From an uncultured Atopobiaceae bacterium (GTDB taxonomy: Bacteria > Actinomycetota > Coriobacteriia > Coriobacteriales > Atopobiaceae): 22,191 nucleotides of DNA. The translations under genes were made by a program, and so were the position numbers. Location of the stretch: contig CAJOKK010000004.1 in the NCBI GenBank assembly GCA_905235165.1, positions 1 to 22,191 of the forward strand. The letters run 5' to 3'. The notes beneath the pieces were generated by a model that was not told the DNA's origin, made no database searches, and worked only from the letters and a program-made list of their open reading frames with translations. Below, piece by piece: positions 6,964 through 15,364 of this stretch. The stretch's first letter is position 1. Every line of letters begins with the position of its first letter.

Positions 6964-7927
6964 GCGAGGCACCTCCTTTCAGAGCGGCCTCGTCCGCGCT
7001 ATAGGCATCGACGATGCGAGCAACCAGGGAGTGGCGCACGATGTCGTTGCGGTCGAGGTCAACGAAGGCAATATCGTCAAAGCCCTTGAGCACGCGACGG
7101 GCGGACTCAAGGCCGTTCTCCCCCAGCAGGTCGCGCTGGGTGACGTCTCCCGTGACAACGAAGGTCGAGGAGTAGCCCAGACGCGTGAGGAACATCTTCA
7201 TCTGGTCGGGAGTCGTGTTCTGGGCCTCGTCGAGAATGACGAAGGCGTTGTTGAGGGTGCGACCACGCATGAAGGCCAGCGGCGCGACCTCGATGACTCC
7301 CTGCTCGATGAGCTCGTTCCCCCGTTCGACGTCGGTCATGTCGAAGAGGGCGTCGTAGAGCGGACGAATGTAGGGATCGAGCTTCTCCTCGAGCGTGCCC
7401 GGAAGAAAGCCGAGCGACTCCCCCGCCTCGACCACCGGGCGCACGAGCACGATGCGGGCCACGTCGTGGCGGCGCAGGGCAGCGACCGCCATGGCCATGG
7501 CCAGGTAGGTCTTGCCCGTTCCCGCAGGGCCCAGGCCAAAGGTGATCGTGTTCCTGCGGATGGAGTCAACGTAGCGCTTCTGGCCCTCGGTCTTGGGACG
7601 GATGGCCTTGCCACGGTAGGTGGCAACGACGTCGTCATCAAGCGAGATGGGGCCCGCCGCGCCATGGCTCACCTGGCCGATGATGAGGTCAACGTCTTCC
7701 ACGGAAGGCGACTCCCCCACCGAGACAAGCGAGATGAGGCGGGAGAAGACCGAGACGGCCTGGTCAACCTCAGAGGTATCGCCCACGACCATGACCTGGT
7801 TGCCACGCACGACGACCATGGCATCGAAGGCGTCCTCGATGCGACGCAGCAGCGCGTCGGCCGGGCCCATGACGAGGGTCGGATCGACGTTGTCGGGAAT
7901 GGTCAGGCGAATCTGGGTCGGTTCCAA
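6953..7927 (-). CDS. phoH: PhoH-like ATPase
   Basis: Cytoplasmic P-loop ATPase of the PhoH/PhoL family, thought to act in RNA metabolism together with YbeY. The 324-residue product has a Walker A GPAGTGKT (133-140), the VRPVVEAGESLGFLPG segment shortly after, and Walker B VILDEAQN (230-237). The N-terminal 95 residues resemble the KH-like region of long PhoH proteins. The TTG at 7927 is chosen because GGAGGT (7936-7941) lies eight bases before it; an earlier TTG at 7963 has no ribosome site. The unusual start codon may lower its translation. It is the gene just before ybeY, the classic pairing. Confidence 0.95.
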   Translation of the reverse strand: MEPTQIRLTIPDNVDPTLVMGPADALLRRIEDAFDAMVVVRGNQVMVVGDTSEVDQAVSVFSRLISLVSVGESPSVEDVDLIIGQVSHGAAGPISLDDDVVATYRGKAIRPKTEGQKRYVDSIRRNTITFGLGPAGTGKTYLAMAMAVAALRRHDVARIVLVRPVVEAGESLGFLPGTLEEKLDPYIRPLYDALFDMTDVERGNELIEQGVIEVAPLAFMRGRTLNNAFVILDEAQNTTPDQMKMFLTRLGYSSTFVVTGDVTQRDLLGENGLESARRVLKGFDDIAFVDLDRNDIVRHSLVARIVDAYSADEAALKGGASHAS

Positions 7928-7935
7928 GTCGGTGT

Positions 7936-7941
7936 ACCTCC
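7936..7941 (-). promoter_or_regulatory. Ribosome binding site that selects the TTG start of phoH
   Basis: A near-perfect GGAGGT on the minus strand, eight bases before the TTG at 7927. No other in-frame start nearby has a comparable site. Confidence 0.6.
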
Positions 7942-7964
7942 GGGTGGCTTCAGTTGCAGCCAAA

Positions 7965-7970
7965 ATGATA
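7965..7970 (-). promoter_or_regulatory. Possible internal promoter (-10) ahead of phoH
   Basis: TATCAT on the minus strand lies in the 110-bp mtaB-phoH gap, the longest gap inside this operon, with a weak TGCCGA 18 bases upstream. It could drive phoH-ybeY-dgkA-era-recO independently of the J-protein genes. The evidence is only a consensus-like hexamer. Confidence 0.3.
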
Positions 7971-8037
7971 GCCCATAATGCACCCGCGTCGGCACATCAC
8001 GAAGGCACGCGGCCCAGCGGCGAGCCAGCAGCGGGCG

Positions 8038-9303
8038 CTAGTGGCCCGGCGTAAGCTCGCAGACCAGGCTGGCGTCGTCACGCACCTCTTTGACCTGCAC
8101 GTCCACGAGCGAATCCACCGGCACGGCGGGGTCGAGAAGGGCATCGAAGAGGCCACCGGTCACGCCCCTCCCCTCTGCCTGGACCACCACGCGATCATGC
8201 GCGCCGAGAAGGGCCTGCGCCTCGCTGAGCCGCAGCCGCTCGGACAGGGCAAGCGCCTTTTGCATGCGGGCGGCCGAGACCAAGGGGCTGACCTGCCCCT
8301 CCATGGTTGCGGCCGGCGTGCCGGGACGCTTCGAGTAGCGAAAGACGTGCATGTGCGAGAAGCGCATTCGCTCGCAAAAGGCCAGGCTCCTCTCGAACTC
8401 CTCGTCCGTCTCGCCAGGAAAGCCCACGATGAGGTCGGTCCCGAAGGAGACGTGCCCAAGGCGCTCGCGTGCCAGGGCCACGCGCTCGGCAAAGAGGGCC
8501 GTATCGTAGACGCGTCCCATGCGGCGAAGGGTCTCGTCGCAGCCCGACTGCAGGCACATATGCAGGAAGGGAGCGATACGACCCTGCGAGGTAGCCATGA
8601 CCTCGACCAGCGCCTCGTTAACGTCTTGCGGCTCGATGGAGCCCAAGCGCAGGCGACCCACGTCCACGCGTTCGAGCAGAGTCTCGAGAAGCCCGGGGAG
8701 AAGAACCGTCGCACCGGTCGAGTCGTCGCGATAGCGCCCCAGGTTGATGCCGGTCAGCACGACCTCGCTCGCGCCCTGCTCGCACGCCTCGCTCACCTGG
8801 CGAACCACCTCGTCAACGGCAACCGAGCGGGAGGCACCACGCGCCTTCCAGACGATGCAGTAGGTGCAGCGCAGGTCGCAGCCGTCCTGGATCTTGATGC
8901 CTGGGCGCGTGCGCCCCGTTGAGGTCACGCTGCCAAAGTCAACGGCGTCAGTCGCACCACCCGCAACCTGCAGCTCATCGAGGACGCGCCGGGCAACACG
9001 GCTCTTGTCGGTCTCGACAACCACGTTGTCGGCAAGTTCCTCAAGCTCGGCCGCATTCAGCGTCGCCACACAGCCGGTGGCGACGACAAGCGGCTTCTGC
9101 GGCAGGCCCGCCGCGTGACGAAGGGCCTTGCGCGTCTTGGCCTCGGCCTCGCCCGTCACGGCGCAGGTGTTCACGACGATCGCATCGGCCTCGCGTTCGC
9201 GCACCAGCTCGCAGCCGTTTCGGCGCAGCTCGCTCACGATGGCGTCAATCTCAACGCGATTCACGCGACAACCAAGGCTCACGAAGGAAACGCGCAGCGC
9301 CAC
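8038..9303 (-). CDS. mtaB: tRNA N6-threonylcarbamoyladenosine methylthiotransferase MtaB
   Basis: Radical-SAM enzyme that converts t6A37 to ms2t6A in tRNAs reading ANN codons, using two iron-sulfur clusters. The 421-residue product has the N-terminal methylthiotransferase domain with Cys 12 (SLGCRVNRVE), Cys 47 (VVNTCAVTGEAE) and Cys 78 (ATGCVA), then the radical-SAM motif CDLRCTYC (142-149). Further motifs are LTGINLGRY, GSIEP, HMCLQSGCDETLRRMGR and GTDLIVGFPGETDEEF, with a short TRAM-like C-terminus. The NTCAVT and GCRVNR forms favour MtaB over MiaB or RimO. The GTG start shares one base with the dnaJ stop codon and has AAGGA upstream, so coupling to dnaJ is likely. Confidence 0.93.
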   Translation of the reverse strand: MALRVSFVSLGCRVNRVEIDAIVSELRRNGCELVREREADAIVVNTCAVTGEAEAKTRKALRHAAGLPQKPLVVATGCVATLNAAELEELADNVVVETDKSRVARRVLDELQVAGGATDAVDFGSVTSTGRTRPGIKIQDGCDLRCTYCIVWKARGASRSVAVDEVVRQVSEACEQGASEVVLTGINLGRYRDDSTGATVLLPGLLETLLERVDVGRLRLGSIEPQDVNEALVEVMATSQGRIAPFLHMCLQSGCDETLRRMGRVYDTALFAERVALARERLGHVSFGTDLIVGFPGETDEEFERSLAFCERMRFSHMHVFRYSKRPGTPAATMEGQVSPLVSAARMQKALALSERLRLSEAQALLGAHDRVVVQAEGRGVTGGLFDALLDPAVPVDSLVDVQVKEVRDDASLVCELTPGH

Positions 9304-10415
9304 TACTCGTCCTTCTCGCTCGAACTGACGGCGGGAGCGTCGTCACCAAGCAGCTCACGCAGGGCGTCCTGGCGCTCCTGCGAAAGGTCAGTGGGCGTCG
9401 TGACCTCGACCACGGCAATGAGGTTGCCACGCGCCTTGGAGTTGAGGCGCGGCATGCCGAAGCCCTCCACCAAGACCTGCTGGCCATACTGGCAGCCAGC
9501 GGGAATGTTCACCTGAACGCGCTCGTCCGCCAAGATGCCGTCAACCTCGACGAAGGTGCCGAGCATGGCACCAAAGGAGTCAACGCTCACCTGGCAGAAG
9601 AGGTCGTCGCCCTGGCGCTGGAAGGCCTCGTGGGCCGCAACCTCAATGCGGACCACGAGGTCGCCGCCCTTGTCTCCGCGCACACCCGCCTCGCCCTTGT
9701 CGGCAACCGTGATGGTCTGGCCAGAGTGGACGCCAGCGGGAATGGTGACCTCGACCGTCTCGCGCGAAGGCGTACGGCCCTGGCCCTGGCACATGTCGCA
9801 GGGCTTGTCGATGATCTGGCCCATGCCGTGGCACTCGGGGCAAACCGACTGCGTCTGCATGGAGCCAAAGATGGTGCGCTGTACCTCGACCACCTGGCCG
9901 CTGCCACCGCAGCGCGGGCAGGGCTTCACTTCTCCACCCTCGGCAGAGCCCGTTCCGCCACAGTCGTCGCAGGGGGCAAGGCGCTCGTAGGAAACCGTCT
10001 TGGTGCAGCCCGCGGCGGCCTCCTCAAGGGTGATGCGAAGCGTGATGCCCATGTCGCGACCACGCGTGCGCGCCGCACGGCCACCACCCGCAGCGCCGCC
10101 GCCAAAGAAGGAGTCAAATATGTCGGAGAAGCCAAAGCCCGACCCGCCAAAGATGTCTGACAGGTCAACGTAGTCGGAGCCAAAGCCGCCAGGCCCGTCG
10201 GGCGTGCCAAAGCGGTCGTAGTTCGCGCGCTTGCGCTCGTCGGAAAGCACCGAGTATGCCTCGTTGACCTCCTTGAAGGCCTCCTCGGCATTGGGGTCGT
10301 TGTTGACATCGGGATGCAGCGTACGCGCCTTCTTGAGAAAGGCGCGCTTGATAGTCTTCGCGTCGGCGTCGCGATCGACGCCCAACAGCTCGTAATAATC
10401 TTTCCCTTGACTCAC
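9303..10415 (-). CDS. dnaJ: Chaperone protein DnaJ (class A J-protein)
   Basis: Hsp40 co-chaperone that stimulates DnaK ATPase activity and binds unfolded clients. The 370-residue product has a J-domain with HPD at 34-36 and a Gly/Phe-rich linker (about 72-112, GGSGFGFSDIF). It carries four zinc-finger repeats CxxCxGxG (starting at 149, 166, 192 and 206) and both C-terminal beta-domains (for example VTIPAGVHSGQTI and VNIPAGCQYGQQVLV). The GTG at 10415 has AGGA upstream at a long spacing. It follows the membrane J-protein by 56 bp and runs into mtaB. No dnaK or grpE is in the window. Confidence 0.95.
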   Translation of the reverse strand: MSQGKDYYELLGVDRDADAKTIKRAFLKKARTLHPDVNNDPNAEEAFKEVNEAYSVLSDERKRANYDRFGTPDGPGGFGSDYVDLSDIFGGSGFGFSDIFDSFFGGGAAGGGRAARTRGRDMGITLRITLEEAAAGCTKTVSYERLAPCDDCGGTGSAEGGEVKPCPRCGGSGQVVEVQRTIFGSMQTQSVCPECHGMGQIIDKPCDMCQGQGRTPSRETVEVTIPAGVHSGQTITVADKGEAGVRGDKGGDLVVRIEVAAHEAFQRQGDDLFCQVSVDSFGAMLGTFVEVDGILADERVQVNIPAGCQYGQQVLVEGFGMPRLNSKARGNLIAVVEVTTPTDLSQERQDALRELLGDDAPAVSSSEKDE

Positions 10416-10471
10416 GGAAAACCAGTCCTATCTTCTACACAATGTAAGGTCGCAAGAGTTTGCAACAGAGG

Positions 10472-11554
10472 CTAGTGCTTCAGCAAGGCGTTGTTGCAAG
10501 AACTCATCAGGAAAATAAACACCGCGACAAAGACGCCCGAGCGGATGCCTACGAGCACCGCCTTCAGGGCATTGAACCACCAGCGCTTCGTGTGTCCCAA
10601 GGCGCCGCCGCGCACCAGCATGATCGTTGCGATCAGCGCGAGGAAGACCCACCAACCTGCCGTAGCGAGCACCGACCCATAGAAAAGGCCGAGCACGGCA
10701 AGGGGGATGGCGAAGCCGTAAACGTAGAAGGCACGCTGCTGCAAAGTATTCAGGTGCTCGGACGGAACTTCGACGAAGCAGACGAAGTCTCCGGTCTTCT
10801 CGCCATTGGTGCCGGCGTTGCCCATGCCGTCAATACATATGACATCGCCGTCATGCGAGTTCTCCGGAATATCGACAACCAGCTCGGAGGCCGACATCAC
10901 ACGGCCCGTTCCGCCGCACTTCTCGCAGGGATTTATCACCACGCGGCCCGCGCCCTCGCACTCCGGGCAGGTCATATCGATGGCGCCGATGCCGAAGAGG
11001 CTCGAGAGGTCAACACCGATGCGGCCCGTTCCCCCGCAGGTAGGGCAGGTAGTGGAATGCTCCGACTCCAACGAGCCGTTTCCATGGCAATGATCGCAGG
11101 TCACGTAGCGCTGGTAGGTCAGCCCGCGACGCACGCCGCTTGCGGCGGCCTCCTCGTCAAGCGTGACCTCCATCGTGATGTCTGCGCCCGGCTCGGGCCT
11201 ATAGGCACGGGAGCGCTGCGTCGCGGCAGCCCTAGCGGTGGAGAAGGGAAAGCCCCAATCGAAGGGCGAACCGGCATAGTCGCCACTGCTTCCCCCAGCC
11301 GTCGTCGTGCTGCCGTAGCCGGCAAAGGACGAGCCGGAGCGCATGGCGTTGTACCTAAGGCGCTTGACATCGTCGGAAAGCACGGCGTAGGCCTCGGAAA
11401 CCTCCTTGAAGGCATCCTCAGCGCCCGGGTCCTTGTTGACGTCGGGGTGCAGCTGGCGCGCCTTCTGCTGAAAGGCCTTGCGAATCTCTTCGTCAGTCGC
11501 GGTCTCGGGCACACCCAAGATGGCGTAGTAGTCCTTCTCGTTCATCGAGGCCAT
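10472..11554 (-). CDS. Membrane-anchored DnaJ-like protein (J-domain, zinc fingers, transmembrane C-terminus)
   Basis: A 360-residue J-protein of unusual build. The J-domain (about 5-70) keeps HPD (36-38) and should contact DnaK. A short Gly/Ser/Phe linker follows. All four zinc-finger repeats are intact (CDHCHGNG at 153, CPTCGGTG at 170, CPECEGAG at 196, CEKCGGTG at 210), then one beta-domain ends near residue 266. Where DnaJ has its second substrate-binding domain and dimerisation tail, this protein has two adjacent hydrophobic helices (about 276-314) and a third (about 331-351). It therefore probably tethers chaperone activity to the membrane. The ATG at 11554 has AGGAGGGG upstream. It is the first gene of the operon and may be a diverged duplicate of dnaJ; its client is unknown. 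Confidence 0.88.
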   Translation of the reverse strand: MASMNEKDYYAILGVPETATDEEIRKAFQQKARQLHPDVNKDPGAEDAFKEVSEAYAVLSDDVKRLRYNAMRSGSSFAGYGSTTTAGGSSGDYAGSPFDWGFPFSTARAAATQRSRAYRPEPGADITMEVTLDEEAAASGVRRGLTYQRYVTCDHCHGNGSLESEHSTTCPTCGGTGRIGVDLSSLFGIGAIDMTCPECEGAGRVVINPCEKCGGTGRVMSASELVVDIPENSHDGDVICIDGMGNAGTNGEKTGDFVCFVEVPSEHLNTLQQRAFYVYGFAIPLAVLGLFYGSVLATAGWWVFLALIATIMLVRGGALGHTKRWWFNALKAVLVGIRSGVFVAVFIFLMSSCNNALLKH

Positions 11555-11603
11555 GGATGGGCCCCTCCTGTTCGACGTTGAGCCACGTTACATACGGTGC
11601 AAA

Positions 11604-11630
11604 AGTATACCCGAGGACGCATTACCACAA
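11604..11630 (-). promoter_or_regulatory. Candidate promoter of the dnaJ-like to recO operon
   Basis: On the minus strand TTGTGG (11630-11625) and TATACT (11609-11604) are separated by 15 bp, shorter than ideal. Transcription would start about 40 bases before the ATG at 11554. I find neither a CIRCE inverted repeat (HrcA) nor a HAIR repeat (HspR) in the surrounding 190 bp, so the usual heat-shock repressors have no visible site here. Confidence 0.45.
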
Positions 11631-11725
11631 GCAAACGCTACAAAGGAGCATACGAGGGGCGCAGAAAGGCAGCTATCTCCCCCGTGGCGCGGGCGGATAA
11701 CATAAAAGTTGGCGAGAAGATCGAG

Positions 11726-11749
11726 GGCCTGGCCGCCTTCCGTCAGGCC
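11726..11749 (-). terminator. Weak hairpin at the end of hemW, possible terminator
   Basis: GGCCTG and CAGGCC (six pairs, 12-nt loop) overlap the hemW stop codon. Downstream on the minus strand is pyrimidine-rich sequence and TTTT only after about 20 bases, so this is a poor intrinsic terminator. It is listed because two operons meet here. Confidence 0.3.
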
Positions 11750-13029
11750 TGAGACAGATCCCAAAATGACGAGAAGACCTCGTTGCCAAGGAGCCAGCCT
11801 TCCCTCGTCACGGCAAGGCGCTCCCCCTGCCAGCGCACCAAGCCACGCGACAGGAGATGGTCGATCGTCTTCTCCAGCCGCTCACTGTCAAGGACTGTCC
11901 GGGCATAGGCTAGCTGGTCTTGGCCCACTCCCCGAGAGAGGCGCATGCCCAGCATGAGGTCTTCGGCGGCAGCTTGGGCCTCGGTAAGGAACTCGCTTTC
12001 ACATGCCAGCTCTGAAAGAGGGGGCAAGGGCGAGCCGGCAGAAAGCCCGGAAGCGACGCTCAGGCGAACCCGCGTGACATCTTCGCCCAACTCAGGAAGG
12101 CTCGCAACCGCCTGCCTAAGGCGTGCATAGCACTCGGGCGTGAGCATGGATGCCGAGGCCGCACCGAGGCCAAGGTAAGGAAGGCCGGTCCAATAGGCCT
12201 GGTTATGCCTACAGGCCTTGCCGGGGCGCGCATAGCTTGCGACCTCGTAGCGAACGAAGCCAGCTGATGAGAGAAGGTCAGACGCCAACAGCATGCGCCT
12301 GGCCTGCAGCTCGGGATCGTTCCAGTCGGGGTCGTCATCGGCAAAGGCTTGGCCGAGGGGCGTGTCTTCCTCGATCTGCAGCGGGTAGACGCTCACATGG
12401 CCAACGCCCAGCGAAAGCGCCTGCTCAAGCGTGTCTCTCCAACTCGCGTCGGTCTGCTTGGGAGTGGCGCACATGAGGTCAAGCGAGACGTCCAGGCCAC
12501 TCGCGACCGCAGCGCGCACGCGCTCGCGAGCCGTCCTTGCGTCATGCAGCCTTCCGAGGGCAGCCAACTCCGCGTCTTGCAGGCTCTGCACGCCAATGGA
12601 CAGGCGTGTGGCACCGGCGGCAACGAGCGCGGCAAGCACGTCGTCAGTGAGCGAGTCGGGATTGGCTTCGCAGGTCAGCTCAAGAAGCTGTGGCGCGGCG
12701 TCAGAGACGGCGCGAACAAGCCTTCCTAGCAGCTCCGGACCCAAAAGCGAGGGTGTCCCTCCCCCAAGGTAGGCCGTCTCGCAACCCTCCAGCAAGGCGA
12801 GGCCTGCGACCTGCCTCAGCTGCTCGCAGAGCAGGTCAACATAGCGCTCCATGGAGGCGTCGCCACGCGCCGTCTCCCTCGAGGCAAAGTCACAATAGGC
12901 ACACTTGCGCGCACAAAAGGGAATATGCAGGTAGAGAGCTCGCACCGAGCTCAGATGAAGGCGCTTCTCCCAAGGCGTACGATCCGCGTCATGCCGACTG
13001 TGCGAAGCCGGAGCAGAGTCGTCCCTCAT
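11743..13029 (-). CDS. hemW: Radical-SAM heme chaperone HemW
   Basis: HemW-family protein, historically mis-named oxygen-independent coproporphyrinogen III oxidase; it binds heme and passes it to respiratory proteins. The 428-residue product has YLHIPFCARKCAYCDF with the CxxxCxxC cluster at Cys 39, 43 and 46, and AYLGGGTPSLL. It lacks the extra N-terminal Cys of true HemN, the feature that separates HemW from HemN. Further family motifs include CEANPDSLT, RLSIGVQSLQD and SVYPLQIEEDTPLG, and a HemN C-terminal domain is present. The first 30 residues are a polar extension with no recognised motif. The start overlaps the nagZ stop (ATGA, 13026-13029), so expression is coupled to nagZ. Confidence 0.93.
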   Translation of the reverse strand: MRDDSAPASHSRHDADRTPWEKRLHLSSVRALYLHIPFCARKCAYCDFASRETARGDASMERYVDLLCEQLRQVAGLALLEGCETAYLGGGTPSLLGPELLGRLVRAVSDAAPQLLELTCEANPDSLTDDVLAALVAAGATRLSIGVQSLQDAELAALGRLHDARTARERVRAAVASGLDVSLDLMCATPKQTDASWRDTLEQALSLGVGHVSVYPLQIEEDTPLGQAFADDDPDWNDPELQARRMLLASDLLSSAGFVRYEVASYARPGKACRHNQAYWTGLPYLGLGAASASMLTPECYARLRQAVASLPELGEDVTRVRLSVASGLSAGSPLPPLSELACESEFLTEAQAAAEDLMLGMRLSRGVGQDQLAYARTVLDSERLEKTIDHLLSRGLVRWQGERLAVTREGWLLGNEVFSSFWDLSQA

Positions 13030-14234
13030 TCCTGACCTGCCATAAGGCGAAGCTTGGCACGCACGACGCGCGTCACCGACTCATCGATGCGCTTCTCGCT
13101 CAGGCGCCCCTCGCGCACCGCATCAACGACCCCATTGAAGGCAGCGAGGAACTGCACGGGGGTAAGTATCAGGTCGCAGCCGGCATCAAGCGCACGCACG
13201 CCGACCTCAGAAGAAGAGAAGTGGTCGCTCACGGAGGCCATTTCCAGGGCGTCAGTGATGACAAGCCCGCCATAGGAGAGGTCGCCGCGCAAGATGTTTG
13301 ACACGATGACGCGGCTAAGCGAGGCCGGCGAGGAGTCAAGCTCGCTGTAGACGCCATGGCCCACCATCACCAGGTCAACCCCGGCCTCAACCGCCGCCTT
13401 GAAAGGAAGCAGCTCACAGCCCATGAGCTCCTCAAGCTTCTTGTTGATGAAGATATCCTCGGTATGCGAGTCTCCGTCGGCATGGCCAATTCCCGGAAAG
13501 TGCTTCACGCAGCACAAGGTGCCCGAAGCGCGAAAGCCACTGACCATCGCGCTCACGTAGGAGCCAACCACCTCGGGATCGCCGCCAAAGGATCGCAGAT
13601 AGATGAAGTTGTCTGGGTCGTCGCAAACGTCGGCATCGGGAGCGAAGTCAAGGTTGAAGCCCAAGTCGGCAAGGTAGCTGCCGATACGTTCACCCTCCTG
13701 CTTGGCAAAGTCAACGCCATGCTCTGCGGCGAGCGCCGACATGTCCTGGGGCTTCTCGACACCGAAAGCCGCCTTGTCAGAGACGCGCGTAACCGTGCCG
13801 CCCTCCTCGTCCACGCAGACAAAGAGGGGCAGCCCGCAGGCCTCGTTGGAGAGCGACTGCAGGTCTGCGTTCAGGGAACGAACCTGTTCTGGGTCCTGCA
13901 CGTTGTCATCAAAGAGAACGAGGCCACCAACGGGGCACCCAAGCAGGGCGTCGCGCAGGGCGTCATCGACGCTGATAACCGGGCCAGTTCCCACGAGGGC
14001 TTCCGGCCTGATCACGAAGAGCTGCGCCACCTTCTGCTCAAGCGACAGCGACTGGACAAGGGAGGCAATGCGCAGGTGCTCGGCAGCCTCGCTCACGGCT
14101 TTGTCCGCAGCGCTGAACAGGCCATCAAGCTGGCCGGAAGGACGGGCGCCAACCGCTGCGGCAAAAAGGGCAAGGCTCGAGGCCACGCCGGCCCCAGCGA
14201 GCAAAGAACGCCTCGTCAAGTTGCCCCTCTCCAT
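13026..14234 (-). CDS. nagZ: Exported glycoside hydrolase family 3 beta-N-acetylhexosaminidase
   Basis: GH3 enzyme of 402 residues, probably cleaving N-acetylglucosamine from peptidoglycan fragments. A twin-arginine-type signal (LTRRSLLAGAG, residues 6-16, then a hydrophobic stretch to about 30) points to export. The family motifs are VDEEGGTVTR (141-150), LRSFGGDP (213-220) and KHFPGIGHADGDSH (244-257), which keeps the catalytic Asp-His pair (255 and 257). The nucleophile Asp 328 lies in VITDALEM. The usual KHFPGHG reads KHFPGIG here, a change outside the Asp-His dyad. The ATG at 14234 has AGGTG upstream and lies 8 bp after dusB. Assignment as NagZ rather than another GH3 hexosaminidase is likely but not certain. 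Confidence 0.87.
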   Translation of the reverse strand: MERGNLTRRSLLAGAGVASSLALFAAAVGARPSGQLDGLFSAADKAVSEAAEHLRIASLVQSLSLEQKVAQLFVIRPEALVGTGPVISVDDALRDALLGCPVGGLVLFDDNVQDPEQVRSLNADLQSLSNEACGLPLFVCVDEEGGTVTRVSDKAAFGVEKPQDMSALAAEHGVDFAKQEGERIGSYLADLGFNLDFAPDADVCDDPDNFIYLRSFGGDPEVVGSYVSAMVSGFRASGTLCCVKHFPGIGHADGDSHTEDIFINKKLEELMGCELLPFKAAVEAGVDLVMVGHGVYSELDSSPASLSRVIVSNILRGDLSYGGLVITDALEMASVSDHFSSSEVGVRALDAGCDLILTPVQFLAAFNGVVDAVREGRLSEKRIDESVTRVVRAKLRLMAGQE

Positions 14235-14242
14235 CCGCGCAC

Positions 14243-15364
14243 CTACCCCTCAACACGCCCCATGAGCTCGTCCGCGAGCTCAAGATACTCGTCAACCGAG
14301 GCACAGCGCATGGCCCGCTCACGAACGGCAGCCGCGCCCGGCATGCCCTTAACGTACCACGCCGCGAGACTGCGTGCCCGCGCGAGGTGCGCATGGGTCG
14401 CGTCGAGCAGGCGCACGTGGCAGGCAAAGGCAGCGAGGCGCTGTGAGAGGCCGTGCTCGCGGATCTCCTTGCCTTGGTCCAGGGCTTGGGCATCCGAGAA
14501 GACCCAGGGGTTGCCATAGGTCCCGCGCGCCACCATGACGGCCGTGGCACCCGTCTGCTCGCGCATGCGCACGGCCTCGGCGGCCCCGCGCACATCACCG
14601 GTGCCGATCACCGGGATGGAGACGGCAGAGACGACCCGCTCCACGCAGCCCCAGTCGGCATCTCCTCGATAGAGCTGGCTGGCGGTTCGCCCGTGCACGG
14701 CAACCGCAGAGGCACCGGCCGCCTCCATGGCCCGCGCGAACTCGGGAGCGACCTCGGGCTCGCCGGTACGGCGGGCCGAGCGGATCTTCACGGTCACGGG
14801 AAGGTCGACCTCCACGTCGGCAAGGCCCGCGATCGTGGCCTCGACAAGCTCAGCCGCAAGTTCGGGGGTCTCGAGCAGGGCCGAGCCCTCCCCTTTTCGC
14901 GTCACCTTGGGAACGGGGCAAGCCATGTTGATGTCGATGAGGGCAAGGCGCGAGCCAAGCCGCGTCGCCACGGCGGCCGCCGCCTCACGGAACTGCTCGG
15001 GCTTGGAGCCAAAGAGCTGCACGGCGATGTCGGACTCGAGCTCGTTCGGGTCCACGAGCTCCCAGGTCTTCTCGCCACCATAGTGCAGGCCCGCAACCGA
15101 GACCATCTCGCTGTAGGCAAGGCTCGCTCCCCCGGCGCGCGCCATCAGGCGATAGGCCTGGTCGGAGACGCCGGCCATGGGAGCCATGAGATAGGGGTTC
15201 GCCGCCAGGCGCTCGGCAAGCGAGCCCTTCTCGGGAAAGGGCGTAAGGTCGCAGGACAAGCCTGCGACCTGGGCACACTCGGCAAGGATCTCGCGCGGGT
15301 CGGCCTGCGAGTCATAGGACACGTCGGGCTTGCGCTCGCGATGCCCCCAGTGGCCGCCCGTCAC
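14243..15364 (-). CDS. dusB: tRNA-dihydrouridine synthase, DusB-like
   Basis: FMN-dependent enzyme reducing uridines in tRNA D-loops. Of 373 residues, the catalytic barrel starts near residue 57 with NPYLMAPMAGVSD. The active-site Cys is 149 in DINMACPVPKVTRKGEGSAL, and VHGRTASQLYRGDADW and GTGDV follow (normally GNGDI). The C-terminal helical domain is complete. The first 50 or so residues precede the normal start of the family and contain no known motif; a GTG at codon 15 is an alternative start. The chosen GTG overlaps the lepA stop (GTGA, 15361-15364) with AAGGTGG upstream, supporting coupling. Confidence 0.9.
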   Translation of the reverse strand: MTGGHWGHRERKPDVSYDSQADPREILAECAQVAGLSCDLTPFPEKGSLAERLAANPYLMAPMAGVSDQAYRLMARAGGASLAYSEMVSVAGLHYGGEKTWELVDPNELESDIAVQLFGSKPEQFREAAAAVATRLGSRLALIDINMACPVPKVTRKGEGSALLETPELAAELVEATIAGLADVEVDLPVTVKIRSARRTGEPEVAPEFARAMEAAGASAVAVHGRTASQLYRGDADWGCVERVVSAVSIPVIGTGDVRGAAEAVRMREQTGATAVMVARGTYGNPWVFSDAQALDQGKEIREHGLSQRLAAFACHVRLLDATHAHLARARSLAAWYVKGMPGAAAVRERAMRCASVDEYLELADELMGRVEG

